64,000 bases of DNA from Moniliella sp. 'wahieum' (GCA_003971905.1 RSEE01000038.1:186001-250000); one strand, 5' to 3'; counted from the stretch's first letter, positions 35,028 to 47,673 are shown. Program-made: numbers and translations. The notes: generated by a model not told the origin, from the letters alone.

Positions 35028-37504
35028 GACGACGGGAACGGAGGGAGTGTGGGGGGCGGAGGGAGGTGAGAGAGCTGTGGGGCTGAACAAGGTGGCGGCA
35101 AGACGGAGCCGAAAAGGGCACGCCGCTTTGCTGGAGGTTTCGCGTGTACCTTGAAGTTGGGGGGACTATTGAAGGCTAAAGCCGTTGAAGCGTGAAGCTT
35201 GAAGCTGAGCTGAGGCGCTGAGGCTCGACGGTTGAGTTGAAGTGCCATGTGCCTGGCATGGCGACTGGCCCATCGGAAGTCCGAAATCAGATCTGGGTTG
35301 GTAATAACGCAATCATCCATCCTGAAAGACGCGAGCATCCACGCGGGCAGCAGGGTGGGCAAATGTGTGTGTGACCGGATGCCGAGAGCAGACAAAATGC
35401 GCGCTCTGGCGCTACGGCAGGAGTTGCATGGATGTGGCTTGTGCAATGCTCGATGATCGATGAGCCCGAGATCGAGTCTGAGATGGGATGGGATGGCAAC
35501 CCAAAGACGAAGGAGGGGCCGTGGGAACGAGGCAAGCAGGAAAAGAAACGGGACGGGGGTGTGTTGGACACGTTGGACGGTTGAGTTGGACAGTGGCAAC
35601 ATGTGGCACCCGCTAGGTAGCTAGAACTAGGCACTGCATCCTGCCAGTTGGGGCAACGTCAATGTGATGGCCCACCCAACCCCGCCACCAGCACTGTGTG
35701 AAGGCAAGCCGGCAGAAGAAGTGAGCGCTGAGCTGGAAAGCGGAGCAGGACTGGCGCCGTGCCCCTCGTGCCTCGGCCCTTTGCATCGCCGAAGTTTAGC
35801 ATACGTTGAACGTGTAACATGCAACCTGCAACGCGCGCCGGGCGCGGTACCGGTTACCCTTTTGAGAAACAAGGAAGAAAAACCCAGGGGCACTTCATGT
35901 ACATAACACCGGTCACCGATCAGCGCTGGCGCTGAGGCCCTGAGGCATCAGGCGCGCTCAGGGGTCACGCATCACGCGGTCACACGTCACACGCGTCACA
36001 TGACATGCCTGGCACCGCTGTTGCATTCTGGGAAGGTGGCAGGAGGCCGTAGCAGGTAGGCTGTGTGGGCTGGGTGGGCTGGGTGGCCGCTAGTCGCATG
36101 TCACATGTCACATGTAACATGTCACAGTGGCTCTAAAGCTAGTGCTGGTGAGTACGTTGAGTGAGCACGAACGAGCGTCAAGCGCTCAGGTCAGGCGCAC
36201 CCTGCGCGATCAGCACGAGCACACAGGCAGTGCCGGATGGCCTGCGCTTCCAACGTTGCAACGCCCAAACCGCGCAGGGATCCTCGTCTCCTTGTCTGCC
36301 TTCTCTGCCCTGCCGCCTCCAAGCTCCCTGGCCACTGCTTCCACTGCCTTGAAGCGGAAGTAAGCGCTAAGCTACGCTGGAAGCTTCATCGATCATCCGG
36401 GTAATTGGATCATCTCGATCATCAGATCCAGCCGCGGCCAAACAGCGCGGCATCTCCTGGCATCTCGTGCCGCCAGGGTCTGAAAGGCCTTGAAAGCACA
36501 CGTGTCAAGTATCAACCACGTGACCAGGGTTACGTTCAAGGCTGCTAGGCGCCAGAGGCATAGCAAGCACGCTAATGACTCGGACTATATTCCAGAGTAC
36601 TGGCCGGTGGTGGCATAGGTGGAAAAGGGACGCCACTGATTGCCAAAAATGACATGGGACAAGTAGACGCGGATAAATCGATCCCGGCGAGAGTCTCTCT
36701 AGATACAATGCCTTCTTTCTATCAGATCTGGAGCCAACTTCAACTCCACGTTCCCGCCCTGACTAGCTTGACTGCAGCCGTCCCCATGATGACATGTTAC
36801 TGATAGCCTGAGTACGGGGCATATGGCACGGTTGCGTTGCAGTCGGGTGAAGCACGTCCAGTGTTTATTAACTCGTGCGCGAGGCCGCCCCATTTACGAC
36901 CTCGAACTTTGTGCTCCGCCCCGCCCCCTGTGCTGGAGACGCCTTGCGCGCGCGCCTTCCCTCGGTTGCATTATCACCACTTGCGTTCGACGGCACCCCT
37001 CTGTCATTTTGGGACCGCATACCACCGTGCCCACTGGCCAGTTCATCAGCCCTTTGACACATATACCACTTTTAGTTTGCAGGACTGACTCTGCTCTGCG
37101 CGTACCTTTTTGTGATATGTGTGTAATAGGAACGAGATTGCTTTGGATGTCGATGGTATTCATTCAGGGTGCATATGGAATCGTGCTTTATATCCCAGAG
37201 GAAAAGGAGAAACAATCGTACGGTAAACCACGCTTGATGATGGAGAGAGGCACAAAAGGTCAAGGAGGATCTGGAACAGAGGGTCATACGCACACCCGGT
37301 GGGTAAGTGTGTGTGACCCCTTCACTCCCACCGGTCGCCTTTGAGGATTTGGATCTCGACATGGCCAAGACAAGCAAGGCGAGGCTCCTCCCCGATCCAA
37401 TGGATCCGGGAGACGGAAGGGTTAGAAGATCATTGCAGTGGAGAGAGAAGGAAGAGAAATCAGCATCCTTACAAAAGAATCATGCCATGGGTGCGCTGAA
37501 GAAA
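35028..37504. other. gene-poor spacer with palindromic word repeats
   Basis: No gene recognised over about 2.5 kb. GAAGCGTGAAGCTTGAAGCT occurs at about 35188, CTGAGGCATCAG-type words at about 35930, GTCACACGTCACACGCGTCA-like words at about 35980, and a GGCTGGGTGGGCTGGGTGG run at about 36067. Confidence 0.45.
36097..36126. repeat. CATGTCA tandem of palindromic words
   Basis: Four imperfect copies of an 8-9 bp CATGTCACATGT-type unit in direct succession. Each CACATGTG-like core is an E-box-type palindrome. Similar words recur near 53285-53335 and 58430. Confidence 0.6.
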
Positions 37505-37890
37505 TGGACGAGGTAGCGCCTTGGTTAGCACATCGCGGCATTTGGCGGCGCCAGGTATGTGCTCAAGAGTGGCCCGACGCATGGCAGCCCGGTATAATCG
37601 ATGTGGCGCAGACGACCCGTTTCGTGCCACACGGACAACATCATCGTAAGCGGCTTGGCAGTCGCTGCAGATGTGAATGGGATGAGCGGGAGGTAAGACA
37701 TCAAACTCGACTAGGACGTTGCGGAGGTACTAAGCCTGTTGCAGACCCTCGCCATTCGCCACATACTCTGCTGCGGTGGAGTAAGTGAGAAGGGTATGAG
37801 GGTGGCTTGCCCACATGGCTGGTACCCCCAGACGAATGTAACGCCGACGATGAGCACATTGGCAATTGCAGGAACAATGACCGCCTCTCC
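37505..37890 (-). mobile_element. Ty1/copia-type LTR retrotransposon relic (RNase H end)
   Basis: On the minus strand the translation resembles the RNase H end of copia polyproteins: a TAAEYVANGEGLQQA-like block (compare TEAEYxALxEAxQEA), then YLRNVLVEFDVLPP and a terminal CRDVLTKALPR. No LTRs or upstream pol region were found nearby. The copy is a broken fossil and clearly old, given its divergence from the family pattern. Confidence 0.6.
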
Positions 37891-39663
37891 TCAACCAGAG
37901 CATGTGCTGTCTTCACCACACAGCGTGGAATATTTACCACACCACGGTCCGTTCAAGTAATCGCCGGATCCATGTCCTATAGTCGCACGGGGCACTGCCT
38001 ACATTGCGCCGGGGGGATGGGTTCCTGATCCTTGACGTACTTTGGAGATGAGACTGTACTCCAGCCGCCACGGGAGAGAGTCCACGGTGCAGCGCGCATG
38101 CTCCGGGTGTATCTTTTGATGAACTTCGATTGGCGAACGCACTCGAGCCCCACCAAATGGTGTCAGACTGGATGAGTGTGTTTTGTCCGTCGTCCTGTCA
38201 TGGCGCCTTGGGTACGGTGGCTCAAAAAGGGGCGCGCAAGGGGAAGCGGCGGTACAGCACAACGTTAAAACGCACTTGAAGAACCCCCCGCCATCATCCT
38301 GGGGGATGGGAAGTAAGCTACCTAATTCTACCAAACAGCTCCGTCATCATATTGGCGATGACCTGATACGGCCGGAAAACCAGACGGGGGGGCTGTGGCA
38401 AAACATTGCCATCAACAAAAGGGCCGATTCCCAACATCACGACGGTACTAAGAGGCCGCTTTATGCCCCTCTCCTTTAGGCTATCGACGGAAATGCGACG
38501 ATCTGGCCTGCCCTCTCTGAATATCCGGATTGGTTTCTCCATTTCTCTCTCTCTTCGGTATATTCAATCTAAAGGGGGGGAGGGCCATCTATGGGAGTTA
38601 AACGATATGCTTCAGATTGGGGGGGGGGGGGCATTCGCTAAGCATTCTCCTCCAACGTTGTTAACCCTCCCTCCTTAGGCTGGGGCGGCAGAAACGGACG
38701 CTTGGAAGAGCAATGAACAACGGTGCAACACTTGCCATGGGAGCAGAAGGAATCTCCTCCCCGCGCTCCATCTCGAAATGACTGTGTATGTTCCATTCTC
38801 AGGAAGGTCGCACTTTTTGGCATACCACACATTCGTTAAATGTGAGAGACCTAGACCATTGTGGGTGCACCATCGTTGTCCTTTGGTTTGTGGTGAGCCA
38901 ACCAAACGGAAGGGAAGGTCTTGTAAACCTTTGCATTTGTGACTGCGCTATTGATTACTCTCCCGCACATCAGCCCTCGCCCCGCGGATATTTTCTGTCG
39001 TTTCCCACCGACTCAAGTGGCAAAAACTCATTCTGGTGGCAGTCGAGATGGAGCAGAAGATAGAACAATCATTTGTCTTCGTCGCTCGCATGGGAGGAAG
39101 AGCAAGAGTTCCAGGCTCTGTGCGGGCACAGTGCACATCATAGCGAGTTCTCTGTGCGTGTGGTCTGCAGAGAGTCTCGTACTACTATAATTTGTCCGAA
39201 GCCCCATTTTTTGCTGTCGAGATACATTATGCTACAGAGATCGAAGAGGACAGAAGGGGAGGGGAGGAGGGGAGGCGAAGGGAGCGCTGCTGTATGCAGT
39301 GGGGCCAAATGCCGTGGGGATGGCCGCAACACAGAGGGAGGAGGAAGCAGGAAACCGAAGGCGGGCCGAGAGGGACTCTGATGGAGACTGCGGGGCGATG
39401 GGGCGAGCGGTGAGCATGCTGATCGCCGATCGCTGATCGGCCATCGACGCATGAAAACCCAGTCGGGGAAAGAACGGCCGGCAGTTGCCGCATGCGATGG
39501 CCGCCTGTCACGCACATCATGCTTCACGTCAAAAGCATTACCTCAGCAGTCCCATGCTGTCGCCGGCAGACTCCACTCTTGGTTTTCAACGTGGTCTGTT
39601 CCTGCCACCTGAGAACTGCCTCCCCCTCTCCGCCGGGCTGCTCCAAGGTACGGTGAGAGCAGG
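37891..39663. other. gene-poor spacer
   Basis: No gene recognised. A G10 run lies at about 38619. The minus-strand frame at 38318-38542 has a vague resemblance to a retroelement integrase tail but is not strong enough to call. The last 400 bp probably contains the promoter of the telomere-protein gene. Confidence 0.4.
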
Positions 39664-42254
39664 ATGGACCACGTGCCCCCCTCCGCCCCGCCCTTTGGTG
39701 TGCTGGGCATGTCGACCACTCTCCCTCCGCATCCGCAGCGGCATCCTTCGACCTCGTCCGCGGCCTCGGGCAGTTCCCGCGGCGGGCCTAGCAGTGCCTC
39801 CAACACCAAACACCGCTGGACCGATGCCGAGACGCAAGCGTTGGTGGACGGATGCAACAAGCACGGTGTCGGCCAATGGAAAAAGATTTGGAAGACCCGC
39901 AACTGCGCGCGCACTTTGACCACCGGTCTGCTGGCGACCTCAAGGACCGCTTCCGCACCTACTTTCCCGATGCGTACCACGAACTTTACCCGAATGCCAA
40001 AACGCATCATGGACACAAAGTCCGTGGCCGCAACGCCCAAGGCCGATCGATTTTTGAGCGTGGCCTGTTCCGCCCCAAAAGGGCGTTCTCGTCCGAAGAG
40101 ACACAAGCATTGTACGATGGGTGGAAAGAACATGGTTCCCATTGGAGCAAGATTGCTCGATTGCCACCGTTTGAAGGGATGCGAACTGCGACCGACTTGC
40201 GCGATCGGTTTCGAAATGCCTTTCCACAGGAATACGAACAGGCTGGGTTTAAGGCGCGTACACGGCAGCGGCGACGCGGTGCGGCTCGCTCCGAGGCCCC
40301 CCCCCCTCCCTGGACCAACAGGGCGATGCGGCGGCAGCCAGCTTGGTAGCTGCCTTTCCTCCTGCTCCGCCTTCGTACTCCGACTCGGGATCGGGATGGA
40401 TCTCCTCCTCGTCCGTGTCGGGTGCGTCGGTGGGAGGATCGGACTGGGCGGCAGTACTGTCGGATGCGTCGGGCGACTCGCACTTGGCTGCCCTGGCCGG
40501 GTCCGAACCTGGGTCCCTTTCCCACGAGGCGACACGCGCGTTGCAAGGTCTTTCGCTCCAGCCGCCTGCAGCGGGCTTGTACCCCGCCAAGGTTGATGTC
40601 GACTCGGCTGGTGGGGAATGGTTCTCGGCTTTGTCCGATGTGGCCCCGAGTGGAAGTGGAAGTGCGGGCTTGGGGCCCTCGGGGCCTAGTCGTTCCTCTG
40701 GGAGCAACAAACGACGAAAACCGCATACACTTCGTTCGGGCGGCTCACCCATGGGATCCGTCGATGCGCCGCCGGCGGGTGGATTCCCGTGGCTAAGCGA
40801 GATGCAGATGCAGATTGCCATGCAGCTCCAAGCGCAACTCCTCGATGGCTTGGATGACGCAGGCGAGGAGGAACAACATGGATCGGGAGAAGAGGAGGAT
40901 GACGAGTACGACTCGGATGGTGAGGATGACGAGGCTTGGCACCAGCGTTCTTCCCAAGCGCACGAATTGCGCACGCGCACCCTCACTATGCAAGGCGAGG
41001 GTGATCGCAAGTTGGCGCGACACGCGACGGCCCACTCGCTCGAACGGGCGGATACCTTCCTGCCCTCGGTTCCTACCGTCGTGCAGCCTCCCCCGGCCAG
41101 TCCTTCCAGGAGACCCAACCCGCTCGGTCCTGTACGCGCGGGGGAGACAACCGATGGCACCGATGCCGGAGGAGGAGCGAGCTGGAGCATGGGCATGCGA
41201 ATGGACGAAACGATGCTCGACTTTTTCGCAAGAATGGCGGCTGAGATGGGACTTACCCCTACACAGTTTGCTGCGACGTGGGCTGACGCCCACCATGCCG
41301 ACGCTGACCCAGGCTCCGACGCAGGGGAGGTGGTAAGACACGATGCGTTGGACCTTGGTCTTGCCCGAGCCGGGCTGGGCCAACCGGTGTCCAGCCAACC
41401 AATGCCTAGCCAACCAGTATTCGAGCCTGGACCATCAATACCTGCACCTGACGTCGTTTCTGCCGTGCCTGGGCCACCTGGCGTGCCAGTCGCTGGGGAC
41501 GACGAAGCACTGGTTGCTTGGATCGAACGGATCCAAGGAAAGGACGAGATGGACGCGGTAGGAGCAACACTGGCCGCGGTGGGATCGCACGTTGCCCCAG
41601 AAGGCAGCTCAGCGCATCCGGCTTCGCAAGCGGACGCTGTTCTCCCTACCAATCCAGACTGGCTGACGCACATGTCCTCGCTACCCCCATGGGAGGTACA
41701 GAGATGGTACCATCGCCGCCGTCGGCGGGAGAGACGAGGTCTCCTGGGTCGGGTTCAGGCTCGGGGTCGGTGGCCGCAGCACCGCCTTCGTCACATGCGT
41801 CGCCTTATCCTCCCCATAACCACTCTCACTCTCACTCTCACTCCCTACTCCTTCTCACTCTCACTCTCACTCTCATTCCCACTCCCACTCCCACTCCCCC
41901 TTTCCCCCGCACACGTCGCCCTACGCCACTTCTCCATTTACCCCGGGCGCTTCACACGTCTCCCCGCCTGCATCGGTGCCTGAGGCCCAGCTGGTAGCGG
42001 CTGCCGCTGCCCAAGCGCAAGTGCAAGCGCAAGTGCAAGCCCACGCGCAAGCCCAAGCTCAAGCCCAAGCCCAAGCACAAGCCCAGGCCCAGGCCCAAGC
42101 ACAAGCCCAGGCCCAAGCTCAAGCTCAAGCCCAAGCCCAAGCCCAGGCCCAAGCACAGATACATGCGCAGATGCAGGTGCCGATGGGCTGGGCGGGCGAC
42201 CTGCTGTGGACTCCGTTTGATGGATCGGCGCCGTCGGATGGCCATCCCGGCTGA
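39664..42254 (+). CDS. Tay1-like double-Myb telomere-binding protein
   Basis: Two Myb/SANT domains near the N-terminus with telobox-type third helices: [20 protein letters not shown] ending [15 protein letters not shown], and [20 protein letters not shown] ending [12 protein letters not shown]. This pairing matches Tay1 of Yarrowia and Ustilago and Teb1 of fission yeast, which bind TTAGGG-like repeats. A disordered acidic/Ser region follows, with [17 protein letters not shown] and a [20 protein letters not shown] helix-like block, then a Ser-His dipeptide run and a Gln-Ala dipeptide run before the C-terminus [13 protein letters not shown]. The ATG at 39664 is in fair context. Frame changes: about 39890 (one T lost from a T-run), 40300, 41700 and 41850. 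Telomere binding is inferred from family; no telomeric repeat lies in the window. Confidence 0.85.
42012..42157 (+). repeat. CAAGCN hexamer repeat encoding poly(Gln-Ala)
   Basis: About 24 near-perfect copies of a CAAGCN/CAGGCN hexamer inside the telomere-protein gene, giving an alternating Gln-Ala tract. It stays in frame throughout, so length changes by hexamers would not disturb the gene. Confidence 0.85.
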
Positions 42255-42983
42255 GCGCCGCTGAGGCTGTCGACGGCGTTGGGGCGCCGGCGGAGAAGAG
42301 GCGCGGGACGGGAGTGGAATGGCATGCGCACTGCCCCAGACTGCCCCTGTGCCCCCAGTGCCTGCAAGGGGGCAAAGCTAGCATTTGAAATTGCACGTTG
42401 CCCATGGGGCACTGACGTCATGTGCTGCGGAGAGACCGGTGGGGGGAATGCGGTATGTATGCTAGTGCTAGTAGCCAGCGAAGCTGTTCGTTATTAGTGG
42501 TGACTAGTGGTGACTACGACTCGCGATCCGAGACGTGACTTTTTTTGGTCGTGCTGGTGACTGGGCTGACTCTGAGGGCGGGAGGGCGGGGACAAGGCCA
42601 GTGTCCCCCAGATGCCAGCGCCCGAGCGGCGCGGCGTTAAGCTCGAGCTGGGAGTCTGCCTATCCTTGTCGGCACTGCAAGGCTCCTCGTGCCCCGGCCC
42701 GGCAGGGGCAAGGAGCGCACGGCGCCAGTGTGGGTGGGGCAGCCGCAGCGGGCGGGGGGCTGCGGGCTGGCGCTGCTATCGACTATCGGGGCATATCAGC
42801 GCTGAGGCGCTGACGCTCCGCCACCCACACTCTGCCTCCGCCGCCAGCCGAGCCAGCCGAGCCCCTGTCTGTCTGTCGTCTGTCTGTCTGGCCGGCTGGA
42901 AGAACAGCATCCAGCACGCGTCGCAGCTGCGCTTCTTCTGCCGCCACCACCTTCTCCTGCGCCCCCCCCCCCCCCCGCCCGCC
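42255..42983. other. spacer before HSF-type gene
   Basis: Contains the promoter and leader of the HSF-type gene. A 14-base C run at about 42961 ends just before its ATG. No separate gene recognised. Confidence 0.45.
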
Positions 42984-44920
42984 ATGCACCCGCTCCTCCC
43001 CGCCCACACCCCCCCGCCCAGCCGCCCCATCCCCTCCCGCCAGCCCCGCCGGCACCGTCAGCAGCACCGTCACCGTCACCTACGCCGGCCCCCACTCCAT
43101 CCCGCGTCCCATCCGCGGCGCGTTGCGCAGCCCCCGCTCCGGCCGCTCCTTGCCCTCCTACCCCTACCCCCGCGCCGGCAGTCTGGGCTCCTCCCCCGTG
43201 TCCTACCTCCCCAGCCTGGGCGAGTACACCCCCCCCTTCCGTGGGCACCGCTTCAAAACGTCTGCCATGCGCGGCCTATGGAGACGGAGGACGAGGTGGA
43301 TGCGCTCGAGTATGGCTTGGAGGGCATGCAGATCGAGCCCGACGACGAAGAACCGCTTGTGAGTGTGGAGGAGGAGGAGGAGGACTGGCCTCGCTCCTCG
43401 GCCCAGCCGATAACATACCGTCGTCCCTCGTACCCTGGCTGGGGCCTTTCTGTCTCCCCCGACCGCGGAGGACGGAGCGAAAGCAGTACCACCCTCAGCT
43501 TCAGTGCTGGCTCGCTCGGTACCCCAGGCACGTCGGTGCCCAAGCGCATGTCCTTGTCGCGCAGCCTTCGTGGCCCTGGATCGCCTTCGTCATACGATCT
43601 GCTCCGGGGTAAAGAAGTGAGCTATCGGTTGTTCAAGCAAGGCAAGCGCCCTAGCTATTCCAACTACAAGTACCCAGCCCCATATTCCCCACGGCGCTAT
43701 TCCTACGCTGGATGCAGGGGCATCCCGTCCCCCGTGACCGCCGATGCAGAGGCCATGTCGGCAGCCACCATCTTGGCCAGTTCGAGTGCACGGCGGTGCA
43801 CCTCGCTTGACGGTGATGAGACGGACGAGGAGGTGCCCGTGTGCCTTGGGAACCGATCGGATACCGAGACGGTTGCATTGGCGCGACACCCTAGTGCCCC
43901 GGCTCACCCCAACGCCCCACCCACCCCTACTTGGAATTACAGCGCAACACGGCCCTCGGGGTTGTCGCATTCGCTCAACTACCCTGCTTCCTCTTCCTCC
44001 TTTGCCTCCATCCCTGCTCCGACTCCTGGATGCTTCCCCCCCCAGAGCGAGGACGACAGTGACTCCATTTCGGGCAGCGAAGAGTTCGTACCTCTTCCTG
44101 GAGCTCCTCATCCTCCCCTCGTTGGCACCACAAGTGCCCCCGCCCCTCCGCCTGCACAGGCCGACTCGGCCAGTGCGGCCAAGGCAGTCAATGCACTACG
44201 ATCGGCCATGGGGGGCAGCGCCAACTGCCCTGCGTTTGTAACCAAGTTGTGGTATTTGCTCGATACGCCAGCGTCGTACCAAAAGTACATTTGTTGGTCG
44301 CATGCTGGCGACAAGATCTTACTTGCTGCCGATACCGCGACGAGTGCCGAATTTGCTACGCATGTCCTTCCCACCCTCTATCGTCACAATAACAATGCTT
44401 CCTTCATTCGTCAGTTGAACGTACGTCCCTCCCTTCTCTGTTTACGCTTGTGTTGGGGGGTTATTATGACCTGTGCAGAGCTTAGTGCTGACCGTCAGGG
44501 ATCTCTCTTTTTGATGGATATCAGCTGTATGGCTTCCAACGAATCAGCAACACCCGTGCGCTCGATCCTGAGGAGATTCACTTGGCAGTGAGCAAGAACT
44601 TGCTCTCGCCCTCGGCGGCGCCAGCGGCGGTCGAAGCGGCGGTACGTGCGCACACTGCTCAAAGCAAGGCCGATGCCGAAGCTGCATTGAACCCGCTTTC
44701 GGCTTTGACTGCCACCTTGGCGTCGGAAGCATCCACCGCACAGAGCGCCGCCGCGGCCCTCACCCCAGGCTTAACGGCCGCTACGCTCTATGGACCCCAC
44801 CACTGCTTTGCCCACCCCCGTTTCCAGCGTGGACACCCGGATTGGTTGCCGCTGCTCAAGCCCAAGAGCAGTAAAAAGCCCAAGCGGACCGAGGAGGAGG
44901 AAATTACCCCTCACGCGTAA
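42984..44920 (+). CDS. HSF-type DNA-binding transcription factor, C-terminal domain
   Basis: Winged-helix HSF-type factor with the DNA-binding domain at the C-terminus. After a long Ser/Pro/Tyr-rich region (SLPSYPYPRAGSLGSSPVSY, an acidic VEEEEEDW stretch) comes CPAFVTKLWYLLDTPASYQK, ICWSHAGDKILLAADT, VLPTLYRHNNNASFIRQLN, an intron at 44421-44524 (GTACGT...CAG), and LYGFQRISNTRALDPEE. The domain closes with CFAHPRFQRGHPDWLPLL, but only after about 75 Ala/Ser-rich residues not found in canonical HSF wings. The classical HSF pattern HNNxxSFxRQLNxYGF is intact. ATG at 42984, with frame changes at about 43010 (C-run) and 43275. It could be an Hsf1, Skn7-type or Sfl1-type protein; no response-regulator domain is seen, arguing against Skn7. 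Confidence 0.85.
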
Positions 44921-45436
44921 ACGCCAATCTGTAATCAGGCGTGTCGTGCGCAGCACGACGGGAGAGCGTGGGATGGTGGGATCCTGTGACGTGTGACGAT
45001 GTGGGATGGACGTCAGACGCACGCGCCACCGATGTACTTTTAAATGTTACCCCGCGGAGCGAGGAGGAAGAGGAAGAGGAAGAGAAGAGGAAGAGGACGA
45101 TGGACCTGCCGAGTATGCTTGTTTGTGAGATGCGAGGGGCCGATGCGAATGCTATGTTTTGTTTTGTTCTCCAGCTGGAAGCGTGAGGCTAAGCGCAACT
45201 CGATCTGACGGGACCGAGTCAGTAGTACGCAGTACGCAGAACTCCGGATGATGCTGGACGTCCTACTCGGCGTGTTCGCGTGTTTGAGGAGATGGAGGCT
45301 GTGGTGGCGTTAGTGACGTCACATGTCACGTAGCAGACGAGGGTGGCGTTGCATTTGAAATGTCACTCACATGCGGGGGTGATGAAGCTCGCGATTCCAC
45401 TCAGTACTCACCCCACACCACCACCTGCGGCCCAGC
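44921..45436. other. spacer
   Basis: About 500 bp with a GAGGAAGAG repeat at 45060-45100. It holds the upstream region of the LRR gene. No gene recognised. Confidence 0.45.
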
Positions 45437-47673
45437 ATGGCCCAGGCCGACCTATCCTCGCCGCCCGACTGGGCTCTGCACCTCCCCGCTACGCCGTACG
45501 CAGAAGGGAAGGGCCTGGTATTCGACTGGGACACTGGTCCTGTCTTTATCCCCTTGCGCGAGCATGAGGAGCGCATTGGCACCGTGCGAACCCGCGCGGA
45601 CCTCCACCTGCTCAGCGAAAGCTTGCAGGACCAACTCCGAGCTTGCTCTCAGGCTCGCGGCGCGGGTACCTTTCATATTGTCCGTCCCACTCATCTGGAA
45701 GGGACAGACTCTTCTGCCTCTTCCGCTTCCGATCCGGCGCAGGGAAGGGACATGATCCTCCTTGTCTGGCGGGGCGGCAGCTCGGTGTTGACCAAGTACC
45801 ACCGCACCATCCTTCGCAACATGAGCGTATGCGCCACGTACTTTCCTGTCACCTTCCTTCGTAAGATGGCCGCACGCAAGATTGAGCAAGACACGGATGC
45901 CAAGCGTCCGGGGAGCGATTTATGGGCCGGAATTCCATCCGCCTGAGCTGGACCAGCTACTTTGTCCCACCCTTCCACGACGGTGGGACGTTCGCCCAAT
46001 CGCCACCTCCTTGTTTGAGCTGAACATGAACAATGCAAATCTCGCTTCCGACGCACTTGAATCGCTTGCCCGGTTCCTTATGGGCAACGCTACCCTCAGC
46101 ATACTCAGTCTGAGTGCCAACAGCGAACTCTTTGTACGTCCTTTTCTCTCGGAGGGTAGGGGTATAGGGATAGCGGGTCAAAAGGAGGAGGGCCAGGCAC
46201 GAGGTACGAGGTGGGTTCTAATTCTTTGGTTTTTTTTTTTGCCACAGACCGACCCAGAATGCGTGCCCAGTTCAGCAACGCAATCGGGTACTCGGCACTG
46301 CAGACGCTCAAGCTCAGCTCACTGGGCTTGACTGGCAAGCAAATCCCATCGCTCGAAGCGTTTCTCGAGAACCTGCATGCCTCCACCCTCACTCATCTTC
46401 ATCTGAGCAACCTTGGCTTCGAAGACCGGGACAACGTCCTACCCTCTCCCCTAGACGGAAACGGGGATGTGCCTACGCATCTGACCACGGTGGGGGGGTA
46501 CGTCGCCTACCTCTTTGCCATGTTCATCTTGCGTTCTAGCCCCATCGATCCTCACCTAGCCTTGCACCTCATGGCCGGCCGCTCCACGCCCACAGCAGAC
46601 ATTTGCCCCGCTGTTCCGTCCTACATCCCCTTTGGGCTGGGGGGAGCACTTCGACCTGGATGTCCCCGCCTTCGCGCCCTCGTGCTCCAGGGCAATGATT
46701 GGACCCGTGCCGAGGTGGCGTTGATGATGGCGTGTATGAGGCTGCGGTGGTGGGGAAAAGGGGATGGTGATGGTGATAGCGATGGCGACGACGATGGCTA
46801 TGGCCATGTCGATGGCGATAGCGAAGCAAGTGTTTTGTTGGGCAACACGACGATCGAATGGGCTCCAAATTCGCTTCCTACCATTGTATATGGTCCTGGA
46901 GTAGTGTTGGGCGCCGATACTGGTCCCGAGATGGACTCGGCGTCCCTGTCGGAACACAAGGACGAATACTCCTCTGGTTTGAAGGAACCTTCCGCTCGTC
47001 TCTAGGCTGATCGCAAAGGCCTACCATATCCTGCGTCCTTCCAAGGCCCGAGCGCAACCTATCAAGAACCAATCCGAATGGTTGGACAAGCCTGCACGCA
47101 TCCTCCAGAAACGTTTTGACTTTCTTTTGTCTCCCGGTACTCGCTTACCGTACTACATCCGCACGGGCTCGTTCAACGCCAAGGCGAGCAGCACGGTGCG
47201 GTCCGAAGCATTAAGCATGGCAGGCAAAGCGCGAGTATTGGGCTGTTGCGTTCGTTCTGCTGGTGCCACCCCCTCGTGGTGGGTTACCCTCCCGCCTCAC
47301 GTGCGTGCTAGTGTTCTTTCGTTCCTCGCTCCCCACTTGAGCCAAGCAAGCGCGTAGTGTGCTCTCTTTCGCCTCGGACAGGAGAACGATTGGGTACAGC
47401 GCGCAGAGGGAGGTGCTCCTGCTTTCTGCCCGCTTGGCGCAAGAGGCTCACGGAACGCAAGAAGCGCACACAGCGCACCAGGAGCCCCGTAATGCCTCCA
47501 GCGTGCTGCAGCCACAAGACCAATTCCTCAACCAGCCTGCCTTCTCCTTTATCGAGGCGTACTTGCAGCATGGGCCACCGCACGCAGAGTATCAGGGCGA
47601 GGAGAAGCTCGGCACAGATGCCTGCGCCAGCTCCTTCCTACGCCTTACCGGAACAGATGTGTCTAATTGTTAA
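45437..47673 (+). CDS. leucine-rich-repeat protein of unknown function
   Basis: The ATG at 45437 starts a non-repetitive N-terminal domain (LHLPATPYAEGKGLVFDWDT, MILLVWRGGSSVLTKYHRTI). Ribonuclease-inhibitor-like leucine-rich repeats follow: FELNMNNANLASDALESLA, NATLSILSLSANSELF, LQTLKLSSLGLTGKQIPSLE, LTHLHLSNLGFED, and later LRALVLQGNDWTRAEVALMM. An intron at 46134-46247 (GTACGT...CAG) lies inside the repeats. A GATGGC-type microsatellite near 46765-46830 encodes a Gly-Asp-rich acidic insert. The C-terminal part (RLIAKAYHILRPSKARAQ, DQFLNQPAFSFIEAYLQ) runs to 47673. Frame changes occur near 45915, 46255, 47000 and 47360. N-terminal domain plus LRR suggests an adaptor, but no known family was recognised. 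Confidence 0.65.

Noticed and set aside
38318-38542. Retroelement integrase tail on the minus strand
   Set aside because: Only a short loose resemblance (PDRRISVDSLK); no other part of an element nearby.
38612-38632. Long G run as a quadruplex or telomere-like element
   Set aside because: A simple homopolymer without repeat structure, and similar runs occur elsewhere in the window (for example 7661 and 42961).
44641-44768. Intron (GTACGT...CCCCAG) removing the HSF wing insert
   Set aside because: Splicing there creates an immediate stop, while the unspliced reading stays open to the conserved end of the domain.
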